From Notospermus geniculatus (Eukaryota; Nemertea; Pilidiophora; Heteronemertea; Lineidae): DNA of 64,000 bases. Where the stretch lies: NCBI GenBank assembly GCA_002633025.1, contig NMRB01001455.1, positions 36,498 to 100,497 on the forward strand. The letters run 5' to 3'. Under the pieces are notes generated by a model. It had not been told where the DNA came from, searched no databases, and saw only the letters and a program-made list of their open reading frames with translations. Of the stretch, positions 1 to 12,200 are shown one piece after another (within the stretch, counting starts at the first letter, position 1; every line of letters starts with the position of its first letter). Made by a program: the position numbers and the translations under genes.

Positions 1-300
1 ACCAGACACCACAAGTAAAGGTTTGTAATACAGAGGTCACAATCATCATGAACCAGACACCACAAATAAAGGTTTGTAATACAGAGGTCACAATCATCAT
101 GAACCAGACACCACAAATAAAGGTTTGTAATACAGAGGTCACAATCATCATGAACCAGACACCACAAATAAAGGTTTGTAATACAGAGGTCACAATCATC
201 ATGAACCAGACACCACAAATAAGGAATGAAATGTGGAGGCCACAATCAGCATTGACCAGATACACAAGTAAGGATTGTAATACATAGACCACAGTCAGGC
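1..300. repeat. 51-bp minisatellite (about 6 units)
   Basis: The unit is 51 bp. It begins near ACCAGACACCACAAATAAAG and ends ATCATCATGA. ATG triplets recur exactly at 48, 99, 150 and 201. The first four units are nearly identical and the last two (about 201-300) are degenerate. Because 51 is divisible by 3, the array stays open in one frame and gives a 17-residue repeating peptide at 48-287. That is explained by the period and is not evidence of a gene. The array is cut by the window start, so its true length is unknown. Confidence 0.95.
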
Positions 301-1393
301 AGGACAAATGTCAGTCACAATGAGATACAGAACCACATGACCCAGTCGGTGCTATTATGTAAAGGAAATAAGGACAGTGTGTCAATTTCTCCTTTTTCCC
401 TGCAGCAAGCCTAAAAGAAAAGAATGCAACACCTGTCTGTTGTGTCATGTTCTAATTATTGTTTAACATGATGCCGAGATGGTACTTTGCCAAATCTTCT
501 TGCAATACTACGCAAATGAAACTCATGTAGCATGTTACGAGTAATATACATGCTTTGTCATATCAAAGGTACACACTCATCTCTTATCTTCCTTGATGCT
601 ATGCAATGCATTTGTGAATTTGACACTCTTCCACCGATTTCTGATGGAAAAAGCACAATTTTATGGTCTGTAGTATTGACATCAGCAGAAAGGGACAAGT
701 AGAAGACGAAGGGAATCCAACCGCTTGCCAATTTTATCATGTGTTCATGAAGAAAATATTTGTATTATGTGAGTGTGGGCAGGGAGCCAATCAGCTGACT
801 AAGCAACATTTAGATACCGGTATGCGTATTATACTCAAGTATGTTACAAACCATCACTTGACAAGCTTCAACTGATTTTTTTAAAAATAACTTAAGAACC
901 GAAGAAATAGTATGTACCGGTATGAGTTTCAGAAGATGGGCATTCAGGCTAGCCGGACATGCAGTTTTGAGAAAAAAGAAAGGAAACTGAAATGGACTGG
1001 CTGACATGTCTGACTACCCACTGCTTGAACAATAGCCAAATTTTCACTCAAAACAATGCACCATTATTTGACTACCAATACTTCATCTTCATGTGACCCT
1101 GGGGCTCCTGTATGGATTGGTTCCAGTCCCCGGGTCTCCAGGTATTTTAAACATACTTAAAATGAAATCAACATAAGTACCAGTAAGAAGTGGCTCAGGA
1201 ATTCCAGGTACTGTACACATTCATGTACTTATGATGAAATCAACATTGGAAGTATCAGTAAAGATAAAACAAGTGGCTTCCAATGATGTATTGACAAAGA
1301 AAGAAGAAACGCAATCTCCCTGGTTGTTTTCAACTTGGTGCAGAAAATATCATTTTTCAACTGAGCTTCTTTTTTTGTATGCCTTGTACACTT
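301..1393. other. non-coding stretch with a small degenerate repeat
   Basis: No convincing coding segment is visible. A degenerate two-unit repeat spans about 1151-1278: 'aatgaaatcaacataagtac' recurs as 'gatgaaatcaacattggaag', each followed by 'agtggct'. Two TACCGGTA octamers lie at 815-822 and 915-922. Confidence 0.6.
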
Positions 1394-1759
1394 GAGGCTG
1401 GCACCAAATTCCCAAAGGCAACACGATAAATGCTCCTTCAGCAGCATTCTGGAGAAGTTAGTAACCCCTACCATTGGTGTTCCTTGACAAGCCATTTGAC
1501 TGCAATGCAGTTTTTATCTTGCCACAACCAATGAACTTACATGTTGAGTAAACTTTTTGCCCTCCCTCAGACTGCTTCTCAAAGACTGAGACAAAAACTG
1601 AATAGAACTGCTTAAAGAAGGAGAACCACTGATTGTTTGGGTGGGATCATGTGGATATCATGATGACCAACTGCGGCGATTCCCTGGGAGCATCCAGAGT
1701 GAACATTCTGCCACACCATGAGAATCATTCCACAAGAGATAAACCCAGCCGTGACTCAC

Positions 1760-1899
1760 CGGGACTGTACTGGAATCTCTCCAAGAACGCACATAGCATT
1801 GTTCTGAAATCCCACCGGATGCCATCTTGGTCTTTGATTGGATGCTGCTTCGACCATGTGATAGATGGGAACCCCAGGGTCCCATCAAGCCACAATAGC
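1760..1899 (-). CDS. candidate internal exon (unrecognised)
   Basis: On the minus strand a pyrimidine-rich tract (CCTCCCTCTAATCTTTGAG) precedes 140 bp that ends at a strong donor, CCCG|GTGAGT. Two minus frames are open through it. One reads ...DGIRWDFRTMLCAFLERF...; the other reads ...MGPWGSHLSHGRSS.... The single difference from the second copy (6017-6156) lies at a third codon position in the latter frame and changes an amino acid in the former. The plus strand is also open here, so the open frame alone means little. I recognise no family. It could equally be a non-coding segment with chance splice signals. Confidence 0.2.
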
Positions 1900-2200
1900 C
1901 TCAAAGATTAGAGGGAGGCTAATCAAAGAGCATGAATATTTGGCTGGTACCTCTTCCAATGGCTAATTTTGATCAATTCAAATGGAATCTTGAGAGTGCA
2001 TTCAAGGTCAATTAAGCTACAGATGAGCCTTGAAATTCTCCACGATGGGGCTTGATGTTCTTCTGGGGACAAATGTCAAGTGGTGAGACAGGAATGAATC
2101 TGCCACGGAGGGCGACAAAGTCCCACCACTGTGAGACAGCTTAGACCAAAACAAATGATGAAAATTTCACTGATAAAGGACAACGTCAAGTGGTATGTAG

Positions 2201-2424
2201 AGCCCATATTCATAAAACTACTTAAAAGCCTCAGCGCCATATCCTTGGGTCGAACTTCAGCCACACTTTCATTAAAGTCTGACTTTTCTCAATGCTTTAT
2301 GCAAAGAGAAAGTGTAACTTCAGCTATACTTTAGGCTAAAGTCTGACCCAAGCATACGGCCCTAAGTGTGGCACTTATCCTTTGTTCAACACAAAAGATA
2401 AGTATCACACTTTGACTAAGTATA
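2201..2424. mobile_element. nested MITEs (CATATTCATAAA family interrupted by a second)
   Basis: The end 'agcccatattcataaaacta' at 2201 and the interior 'cacttatcctttgttcaaca' to 'tttgactaag' at 2366-2420 match, in reverse orientation, the intact element at 39906-40012. Between them lies a second inverted-repeat element, about 2238-2362, with a right end GACCCAAGCATACGGCCCT like the element at 6553-6681. One MITE has therefore inserted into another. Boundaries are approximate because the left end of the inner element is degenerate. Confidence 0.65.
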
Positions 2425-2431
2425 TGGGGCA

Positions 2432-2522
2432 GTATGCATAAAACATCTTAAGTTTAAATTTCCCATATCTTTTGTTCGGAACAATAAAAGGAAATTTTAC
2501 ACTTAAGATGTTTTATGCATAC
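2432..2522. mobile_element. hairpin MITE, perfect 22-bp arms
   Basis: GTATGCATAAAACATCTTAA... at 2432-2453 is the exact reverse complement of 2501-2522. Pairing continues imperfectly inward, so almost the whole 91 bp can fold into one hairpin. Copy B of the duplication lacks it at the matching place (about 6785-6797), so it is either a recent insertion in A or a loss from B. The ends resemble the GGGCCGTATGCATAAA element at 37042-37395. Confidence 0.8.
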
Positions 2523-5500
2523 GGCACATGGACTCTGAAGATTTTGCCTGCTATGCCGAAGAACAAATGAGTTACAGAGAATGAATCTCACTGAATTTGT
2601 GAACTGCCGACTGCAGCTGAGGTGAGGTAATCAAATTAGACAATGGTTATGGTGTAGTTTGTGCCTGGAGTCAGAACGATTATCGATCATGAGATTAGAA
2701 TGAGAGCAAGAAATGCTGCGAAGATTGATATGATGGAAGTCATGCCTTGGCAGAAAGGAAGAGGCTGGGGAAAAGCAATGAATTCTTTAAAGAAGCGTGG
2801 TAAATTTGATGAGTTATTCTGGGAGTTAATCATTTGTCTGTCAGAGCTGATTTCAAGTGCGAGTGAAGACGGGTGAATAGACTCGGTCCTTAGGGTTGCC
2901 AGCAAAGATCATGACTTCCTGATTAATTTTTAGACACAACTTCCAAACACTGGAGATTTTACGTCATGCGAAGAAGCCGTTGAAAAAAGTCAGCCTTAAC
3001 TAAGTAATCAACACAGAGCAACAATTAATTGGTTAACTTTTCCCCATCTTCTTACTCGATACGTGTGGCTAAAAAAGAGGAACACCCCTAAGAGTTGAAT
3101 CAATTGTTCATGTCATCATCAACCAAGATAAGACTAATGATTTTTTATCAAAGCCAGCCCTTAGGAAAGCAAGGGACCAAAAGATGATGGCGTCTAACAA
3201 GCGCATTTGATGATCATTTTTTGGCATGAAAGGATCAGGAATAGACAAAGAAGTTCATGTTTTTATGAAACTTTGTAAGGATTATGGTGGAAGGGTGCAA
3301 AGCAAGATTTGACCACAGGCACTATCTGAGCTGTTCAAGCAAAGACGATAAAAAGTGTTTCTAGTTATCCCTTCCAGATATTGCAACAAAAGATTGCATT
3401 GGCCGAAGGGAGCAAATGTGATTTTTTACCAACGTGGGATGAGCAACAATAAAAAAGATTACGGTGTCTGCATTTTTGTTGACTCCTGCAAAGGGTTCGT
3501 AATGTGATTCATTCACCACAACAAAAGATATCCACAAGGGTATCTACTATTTGCAAATAATGACAGTTTTTCGGATGGTAAGGGTGGCATCTTTCATTGA
3601 ACACTGCGAGAAGGTGTCAGGGAACAAGTGACCCTAAAGGTATTGAAGCACGCGCCAAATCTTCCCAAACAAAAGTTGCTACATATTTTTTCTTCAGAAA
3701 GGACACTTAATCTTCTGCAAAGGCAAAGTTGCGCATGTTTTTTATTGACAGGCTTGGGGACTATCCCTTTTTGAGAAAAAAGGGTGTCGGTGAAAAAAGG
3801 GAAATGCATTCATGAGGAGGGGTTGTAACGATGATCGTGTTTGCACAGATGAGAATGAAGAGGGAATAAGATGTCATACATTTTTTATGAACAAAGTCAC
3901 TGATGATCCTATCCTAACAAAAAAGAAACATAACAAAAAACAATTCTTTTGAAAAAGGAAGGATCTGGGGGATAGCAGCTTTTGTTATTTGCACAGATGA
4001 AAATGGAGGGAGGCAGAAGACAATTGATATATTTTTGTCATTTTGTCAAAGATAGCCTTCTTATGTCTTCTACAAAGAACATAAAGGATCAGAAGGAAGA
4101 GAGAGGGGCAAAATTCGGCCATCTTTAAAGTGACAGAGAACAGTTTAAAGTGACAGAGAACAGATAGCAAAATCCAAAGGATTCTTTTTTCAACAGAAAT
4201 GAAGGGATGAAGGGCCAGGAGACAACAGCAAGATTCAAAGATAATGCAAAATACTAGTAATGCAAAAGAATAAAAATATTACAAGTTTGATGTTGAATCC
4301 ACCAAAACAACGATACCGGTACATAAAGAAATTTTGGAAAAGCTCAATATTACCACAACTACATGCCTTCTTTTCAAAGAACCTTCTCAGCTGAGCAGCA
4401 GAAGTCAAGATCAGGTACCGGGTACTTAACACCTAGCTGGTAAGATGAGGTGATAGAGGCAAGGAGACTCGAGAGCCTCACACCGTATCTCCAACTACCG
4501 GTATACATCACTGCAGCTCCTCAAATATCAAATAGGGACATATTCCATGCTACAGCTGGCAAACATCTCCGAACCAGGGGCAAAACTCCAACAGCAAGAG
4601 ATTAATCATATGAAGTAACTGGTTTTGTGCAGGGGCTAATACTTCACATGAGTATTTACTATTACCATTAATTCAATGACAGTAAGAGATTAAAGTGAAT
4701 TATACTCCTCTGTGGATAGTAATGGATGAAATTATGACATAAAGTGTCAGTGAACTCTAGTAAAATGACAATGTGCATCACCATTATAATTTTCCCAAAT
4801 GCACTGAAGCAATTGTTAAGTAATTTACCATGATGCTAATTCTTCTTGCAAGGCCAGGATGAATTTGTGGAGCTTTCAGATCATCATCAAATCGTTAAAG
4901 TGCAAGAAGTTGATGGATTGGTCGGATGAGGTCATGGTACTTCCATTGATGGATGTGATACTCATGGTAATTTGAATGACTTTAGTCCACAATCATCAGA
5001 TATTGATGGTGACAGCAGATACTAGAAAAAAACTTGCATGCCAAGAGAAAGGGTGGTGTTGATATGGTTGTCATCATCATCAACATTATGACAATAATTC
5101 AATTCCCTGGTTGTTCAGCAACATCTCTTTCTCAGATGCTGTCCTACACAGAGTGCGGGCACTGGGAAGTTGCTTGTAACCCATCCAACCAGAGTTGCGA
5201 AAGCAACGAAAGGTAACATGAAGATCAGACACACCTACCTTTATCTATACGATTGGCACAGACAGAGCACCGTATTTCATTGGTACTCATCATGATTCCC
5301 TTGATCCAAGTGAAGATGTCATGTACAGGAAAAGTGAACTGAAAACTACTCGTTTCCCTCATAGTTTTTTTGAAAACTTGTCAAACTTGCACTCTGTCCT
5401 AAATGCCAGGATTGCATGTGCAAAGCATTTGGAAAGTCTTGCAGTAGCACGTGCACCACCAGCAATCAAGCTTGCAAATAGTTCCAGTATATCAAGTGCA

Positions 5501-6016
5501 GTCAAAATTCAAGTGTTTTCGAGCCGTCTTCAGTATCTTCTCTGGGTCAATCAAATCCTTACAGAGTTCTTTATTCAAATTCTGATTCAAATTTCACAGG
5601 AACATGTGATCATTTTTCCAAAAATCTCCGGCCAGAATCTGCAAGAGGCTGGCACCAAATTCCCAAAGGCAACACGATAAATGCTCCTTCAGCAGCATTC
5701 TGGAGAAGTTAGTAACCCCTACCATTGGTGTTCCTTCACAAGCCATTTGACTGCAATGCAGTTTTTATCTTAGCAGAACAAACGAACGTACGTACATATT
5801 GAGTTAACATTTTTTGGCCTCCCTCAGACTGCTTCTCAAAGACTGAGACAAAAACTGAATAGAACTGCTTAAAGAAGGAGAACCACTGATTGTTTGGGTG
5901 GGATCATGTGGATATCATGATGACCAACTGCGGTGATTCCCTGGGAGCATCCAGAGTGAACATTCTGCCACACCATGAGAATCATTCCACAAGAGATAAA
6001 ACCAGCCGTGACTCAC

Positions 6017-6156
6017 CGGGACTGTACTGGAATCTCTCCAAGAACGCACATAGCATTGTTCTGAAATCCCACCGGATGCCATCTTGGTCTTTGATTGGAT
6101 GCTGCTTCGACCATGTGATAGATGGGAACCCCAGGGCCCCATCAAGCCACAATAGC
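6017..6156 (-). CDS. second copy of candidate exon at 1760-1899
   Basis: The same splice-like boundaries as at 1760-1899 are kept: the acceptor tract ends ...TTTGAG and the donor is GTGAGT. It differs from the first copy by one base within the 140 bp. The caveats are the same: frame uncertain, family not recognised, and conservation may only reflect recent duplication. Confidence 0.18.
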
Positions 6157-6552
6157 CTCAAAGATTAGAGGGAGGCTAATCAAAGAGCATGAATATTTGG
6201 CTGGTACCTCTTCCAATGGCTAATTTTGATCAATTCAAATGGAATCTTGAGAGTGCATTCAAGGTCAATTAAGCTACAGATGAGCCTTGAAATTCTCCAC
6301 GATGGGACTTGATGTTCTTCTGGGGACAAATGTCAAGTGGAGAGACAGGAATGAATCTGCCACGGAGGGTGAGAAAGTCCTACGACTGGGAGACAGCTTA
6401 GACCAAAACAAATGATGAAAATTTCACTGATAAAGACAATGTCAAGTGGTATACAGGGCCAATATTCAACCACTTTATAGTTTAAGGGTCGGACTTTAGC
6501 CACACTTTCATTAAAGACTTTTCTCAATGCCTCAAGCAAAGAGAAAGTCTAA

Positions 6553-6681
6553 GGGCCGTATGTACGGGTCAGACTTCAGCCACACTTTCATTAAAGTCTG
6601 ACTTTTTTCAATGCTTCAAGCAAAGAGAAAGTCTAACTTAAGCTATACTTTAGGCTAAAGTTTGACCCGTGCATACGGCCC
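6553..6681. mobile_element. MITE with GGGCCGTATG ends and TAA duplication
   Basis: The left end GGGCCGTATGTACGGGTCAG and the reverse complement of the right end (GGGCCGTATGCACGGGTCAA) match over about 24 bp. The element is flanked by TAA on both sides (6550-6552 and 6682-6684), a 3-bp target-site duplication. Its interior (CAGCCACACTTTCATTAAAG...) also occurs immediately upstream at about 6488-6550, so two related copies lie in series. There is no coding capacity, so it is non-autonomous. A 3-bp TAA duplication is typical of PIF/Harbinger, but that assignment is inference. Confidence 0.8.
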
Positions 6682-6720
6682 TAACTTCAGCTTGGCTAAA
6701 GTCCGACCCAAGCATACGAC

Positions 6721-6796
6721 CTTAAGTGTGGCACTTACCCTTTGTTCAACACAAAAGATAAGTATCACACTTTGACTTAAGTATGTTTATGAATGG
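6721..6796. mobile_element. MITE remnant of the 39906-40012 family
   Basis: This segment (AAGTGTGGCACTTACCCTTT through GTATGTTTATGAATGG) is the reverse complement of most of the element at 39906-40012. The left end is lost or interrupted. Confidence 0.65.
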
Positions 6797-7035
6797 ACTC
6801 TGAAGATTTTGCCTAGGCCGAAGAACAAATGAGTTAAAGAGAACTAGCATGATACCCATGGCGAGCACATATTCACAGGATGCATGTGGCCAGAGGATGG
6901 CATTTTGCTGGACGTCTCAGTGTGTGGGAGGAAAATGTTTAGTGGGGGCCAATTCCTCGGACAATAATCTAGGCCTATGGGAAGCAGATGGCAGCAGATT
7001 TATGTGTTGAAGTTCCTATTTTCTGATCACCCTGC

Positions 7036-7150
7036 CTGGTTGAAGACAATGCATTATAACTGGTTCCGTCGGCCACCGTGTAGATGGTGTTGCGTACGCA
7101 GCGCCATCTACACGGTGGCCAGCGAAACCAGGCTAGTGGGCATTGCAAAT
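7036..7150. mobile_element. long palindromic element in copy B only
   Basis: Positions 7071-7120 form a near-perfect 50-bp palindrome (GGCCACCGTGTAGATGG... against ...CCATCTACACGGTGGCC) centred on GCGTACGC. Weaker pairing continues outward (CCTGGTT...AACTGGTTCC against GAAACCAGG). Both strands translate to almost the same peptide here (PPCRW.CVR..IYTVA), which is a direct consequence of the palindrome. It lies in a block absent from copy A. Exact ends and target duplication are not clear. Confidence 0.7.
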
Positions 7151-7220
7151 CATTGGAAGTTTCTTCCTGCATTTTATTCGCTTAAGGGTAAAAAAATGTA
7201 ATGCCACCCGCTTAAGGGCC

Positions 7221-7221
7221 N
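7221..7221. other. single-base assembly gap or ambiguity (N)
   Basis: The N sits between GCTTAAGGGCC and TGGCAGAAAGG, exactly where copy B resumes similarity to copy A (2747 onward). It probably marks a join made by the assembler. Confidence 0.9.
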
Positions 7222-10084
7222 TGGCAGAAAGGAAGAGGCTGGGGAAAAGCAATGAATTCTTTAAAGAAGCGTGGTAAATTTGATGAGTTATTCTGGGAGT
7301 TAATCATTTGTCTGTCAGAGCTGATTTCAAGTGCGAGTGAAGACGGGTGAATAGACTCGGTCCTTAGGGTTGCCAGCAAAGATCATGACTTCCTGATTAA
7401 TTTTTAGACACAACTTCCAAACACTGGAGATTTTATGTCATGCGAAGAAGCCATTGAAAAAATAGTCAGCCTTAACTAAGTAATCAACACAGAGCAACAA
7501 TTAATTGGTTAACTTTTTCCCATCTTCTTACTCGATACTGACTAAAACGAGGAATACCCCCCTAAGAGTTGAATCAATTGTTCATGTCATCATCAACCAA
7601 GATAAGACTAATGATTTTTTATCAAAGCCAGCCCTTAGGAAAGCAAGGGACCGAAAGATGATGGCGTCTAACAAGCGCATTGATGATCATTTTTTGGCAT
7701 GAAAGGATCAGGAATAGACAAAGAAGTTCTTGTTTTTACGAAACTTTGTAAGGATTATGGTGGAAGGGTGCAAAGCAACATTTGACCACAGGCACTATCT
7801 GAGCTGTTCAAGCAAAGACGATAAAAAAGTGTTTCTAGATATCCCTTCCAGATATTGCAACAGAAGATTGCATTGGCCGAAGGGAGCAAATGTGATTTTT
7901 TACCAACGTGGGATGAGCAACAATAAAAAAGATTACGGTGTCTGCATTTTTGTTGACTCCTGCAAAGGGTTCGTAATGTGATTCATTCACCACAACAAAA
8001 GATATCCACAAGGGCATCTACTATTTGCAAATAATGACAGTTTATCGGATGGTAAGGGTGGCATCTTTCATTGAACACTGCGAGAAGGTGTCAGGGAACA
8101 AGTGACCCTAAAGGTATTGAAGCACGCGCCAAAACTTCCCAAACAAAAGTTGCTACATATTTTCCTTCAGAAAGGACACTTAATCTTCTGCAAAGGCAAA
8201 GTGGCGCATGTTTTTTATTGACAGGCTTGGGGACTATCCCTTTTTGAGAAAAAAAGGTGTCGGTGAAAAAAGGGAAATGCATTCATGAGGAGGGGTTGTA
8301 ACGATGATCGTGTTTGCACAGATGAGAATGAAGACGGAAAAAGATGTCATACATTTTTTCTGAAAAAAGTCACAGATGATCCTATCCTAACAAAAAAGAA
8401 ACATAACAAAAAACAATTCTTTTGAAAAAGGAAGGAACTGGGGGATAGCAGCTTTTGTTATTTGCACAGATGAAAATGGAGGGAGGCAGAAGACAATTGA
8501 TTTATTTTTTGTCATTTTGGCAAAGATAGCCTTCTCATGTCTTCTACAAAGAACATAAAGGAACAGAAGTAAGAGAGAGGGGCCAAATTCAGCCATCTTT
8601 ACCTCTTTAAACTGACAGAGAACAGATCAGCAAAATCCGAAGGATTCTTCTTTTGCAAGAGAAATTAAGGGATGCAGGGCAGAAGACAATAGCTGGATTC
8701 AGAGATAATGGGAATTAATAGAAATACAAGAAGATAGACGACAATTTCTCACCCACACCATCACCAAAACAATTTGGGGAAATTTTGGGAAAACTTCAAC
8801 ATCACAACACCACATGCTTTCTTTTCAAAGAACCTTCTCAGCTGAGCAGCAGAAGTCAAGATCAGGTACCGGGTACTTAACACCTAGCTGGTAAGATGAG
8901 GCGATAGAGGCAAGGAGACTCAAGAGTCTCACACCGTATCTCCAACTACCGGTATACATCATTGCAGCTCCTCAACTATCAAATAGGGACATATTCCATG
9001 CTACAGCTGGCAAACATCTCCGAACCAGGGGCAAAATTCCAACAGCAAGAGATTAATCATATGAAGTAACTGGTTTTGTGCAGGGGCTAATACTTCACAT
9101 GAGTATTTACTATTACCATTAATTCAATGACAGTAAGAGATTAAAGTGAATTATACTCCTCTGTGGATAGTAATGGATGAAATTATGACATAAAGTGTCA
9201 GTGAACTCTAGTAAAATGACAATGTGCATCACCATTATAATTTTCCCAAATGCACTGAAGCAATTGTTAAGTAATTTACCATGATGCTAATTCTTCTTGC
9301 AAGGCCAGGATGAATTTGTGGAGCTTTCAGATCATCATCAAATCGTTAAAGTGCAAGAAGTTGATGGATTGGTCGGATGAGGTCATGGTACTTCCATTGA
9401 TGGATGTGATACTCATGGTAATTTGAATGACTTTAGTCCACAATCATCAGATATTGATGGTGACAGCAGATACTAGAAAAAAAACTTGCATGCCAAGAGA
9501 AAGGGTGGTGTTGATATGGTTGTCATCATCATCATCATCATGACAATAATTCAATTCCCTGGTTGTTCAGCAACATCTCTTTCTCAGATGCTGTCCTATA
9601 CAGAGTGCGGGCACTGGGAAGTTGCTTGTAACCCATCCAACCAGAGTTGCAAAAGCAACGAAAGGTAACATGAAGATCAGACACACCTACCTTTATCTAT
9701 ACGATTGGCACAGACAGAGCACCGTATTTCATTGGTACTCATCATGATTCCCTTGATCCAAGTGAAGATGTCATGTACAGGAAAAGTGAACTGAAAACTA
9801 CTTGCTTCCCTCATAGTTTTTTTGAAAATTTGTCAAACTTGCACTGTCCTAAATGCCAGGATTGCATGTGCAAAGCATTTGGAAAGTCTTGCAGTAGCAC
9901 GTGCACCAGCAATGAAGCTTGCAAATAGTTCCAGTGTATAAAGTTCAGTCAAAATTCAAGTGTTATCGAGTCGTCTTCAATATCTTCTCTGGGTCAACCA
10001 AATCCTTACAGAGTTACAAATTCTGATTCAAATTTCACAGGAACATGTGATCATTTTTCCAAAAATCTCCGGCCAGAATCTGCA

Positions 10085-11696
10085 GCCATGCCAAGAAATC
10101 CACCTGATACTGAGCTAAAATTGGAAGTAAACACACTTGCACACCTGTCTCTGAGCACCGCCACCTCATCCAGTCGAGTAGTCAAACAAGACCCTGGAGA
10201 TTTTTTTCCTATTTCGTGCTCTATGTTTTTTCCTGTAAAAAATCCCCTCCTGTGGATCAGATGATGTGAAGTAGTGCCAAGAAAATTACTACAAAATCCT
10301 GTTGGCTCACATGCCGCATGACACAATGCTTCACACTAACTCAAAGTTTAGTCTAACAAAATTCATCTCCAATGATGCATAAAAACTGCAAGGGGAAGAA
10401 ATTTCACAAATATTATCCCATCAGCTATAAATGCATTGCATTAATCCATGAACAGATACAAACCAAAGTTCAACATCAGTTTGCAAGTTTCTTATCCACT
10501 GAGACAGCTTCTGCAACAAGTCCGTTCAACCAGCTTAAGGGTCAACCTTAAAAATGCTCACTTATTCGGAAGTCCCTCTCATTTTGTTTCGCTCATTTTA
10601 AAGCTATCTCACTAGATGTCACCATGATCTATCCCCCCAGGGAGGCACACTCTACACCAGCCAAGTGTCATCCCATGACAAAAGAACTAATCATTCGATT
10701 GGTTCGCTCCTCGGAGCCCCGAGCCACTGATTAAGACAACCCAGGATTTCCCGTCCATCACGAGGTCACGACCACTGCCAAAAATATCACTATGACAACA
10801 GGTGCCTGATCCTAGAACAGTTGACAATTATTGCTCTACTTCCTAATAGGAGTTCAATATGGTTCCTCTAGTCAGCCATACTATTTTCCATTGTCCAACA
10901 ACCACACCAGTGCAAGTTCTAATCGTGAACAATGGGACCCCTGGATTCCTTTGTCATGGCTGTGGACAACAATGGTTTTGAAGTATAAAATGTTGTAGAA
11001 CAATGGTAGCAGTTTAACATATTTTACCAGCTATTGTGACAAGAGGAGGAGCATTCTCTGATTAGCATTAGAAGGGTCAAATCAGGGGAAGGATTCTAAC
11101 AAATTTCTGTGTCACTTGACGTGTTTTAAGATAATAAAGGAATTTTATGATCTGAAAAGCCACTTTGCAATTTGACGTAGCATTGAAATCACCATTTGTA
11201 TGTCTATGCAAAAATTTCCATTTCAGGGGTGAACATTTTGTTAATCCTAGAGGGAATTCATATGGCTAACACCTTTCAAGACTGTCATATTCATAACATC
11301 CTTCCATGAAAAGGAGGCCCGTATGACATATCAAGCAGTTGCTGTGGCGCAGTGGTTTCACGCTGTTCTTTGCCATAATACAAGACTTTCTCTTTGCTTT
11401 GAGCATTATCATGCTCCAGAAATTGTTTATCAAGATATCCCACAAAGATGAAGAATGGACATAAAACTGATTTTCAATGAGAAATATGAAGAGTTGAACT
11501 TTTCACTCAGTGACAAAAAAATACTTACAGGTAAATCAATGAATCAGTAAATCGCTTTCAAATATCTTACCACTCTTTCTGAAGTTATGAATTATTTACT
11601 CATCGCATCATTCCCAAGGTAGAGGTACCTTAGCATTCCTATCACAGCCTTCATGAATGCTGAGGCATTGGCAATCCCTGAGGAATGAGAAGTCAC
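10085..11696. other. non-coding single-copy stretch
   Basis: No repeat, RNA gene or convincing coding exon was found on either strand. It may be intronic or intergenic. Confidence 0.5.
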
Positions 11697-12200
11697 CACA
11701 GCTTTCTGAATGACGATCAGTGTCATGGATAATCTGTTAAAAATTCAGCTTTTCTGGGCAAGAATGTGCAGGTTTTAAACAGCAACACCACTGCTTTCTT
11801 TACAGACATCCCTGACATACAGCCATACAATGAGTAGAATGGTGTCCAGTACATCAAGTGCAGCTAAAGCAACACTGCAGAATCCCTGTCTCAGCAGCCA
11901 TGAAGTTGCTTATCAAGCAAGCAATCGAAGCTTGACCTCAAATCCCAATAAGTCACAGCTTTCTGGATGAGGATCAGTGTCAAGAAGGCAACAGCAACAA
12001 CCACTGGGATTTGCTTCCTTTCCAGACATCCCTGACACACGGCCATATGATGAGTAGAATGGTGCCCAGTAATCAAGTGCAGCAAAAGATGCCCAAACAA
12101 TTAGGACTGAAAAAGCAACCCTGCAGAATCCCTGTCTCAGTAGCCATGACGTTGCTTATCAAGCAAGCAATTGAAGCTTGACCTCAAATCCCAATAATCC
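11697..12200. repeat. tandem repeat, period about 250 bp, just over two units
   Basis: CACAGCTTTCTGAATGACGA at 11697 recurs as CACAGCTTTCTGGATGAGGA at 11954. CTGCAGAATCCCTGTCTCAG recurs at 11875 and 12121 with the same following sequence (GCTTATCAAGCAAGCAAT). The spacing is 246-257 bp, so the units carry indels. No function is evident. Confidence 0.85.

Larger units (their letters stand above)
1394..5643. repeat. large direct duplication, copy A
   Basis: The sequence from GAGGCTGGCACC to AATCTGCA is repeated directly downstream at 5645-10084 in the same order and orientation, with scattered substitutions and small indels. Copy A lacks the insert found at about 6845-7221 in copy B, and has its own segment at about 2560-2740. 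The junction at 5643/5644 is seamless. It may be a real tandem duplication or two haplotypes assembled in series; the single N at 7221 in copy B supports the second reading. Confidence 0.9.
5645..10084. repeat. large direct duplication, copy B
   Basis: Second copy of 1394-5643. Differences include an extra MITE at 6553-6681, a copy-specific block at about 6845-7221 that ends in a single N, a longer (ATC)n run near 9522, and small indels. After 10084 the two copies diverge completely. Confidence 0.9.

Noticed and set aside
48-287. 79-codon open frame at the window start
   Set aside because: It is produced by the 51-bp tandem repeat, whose period is a multiple of three.
1-300. CRISPR-like array
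   Set aside because: The units are contiguous with no unique spacers, and the context is eukaryotic.
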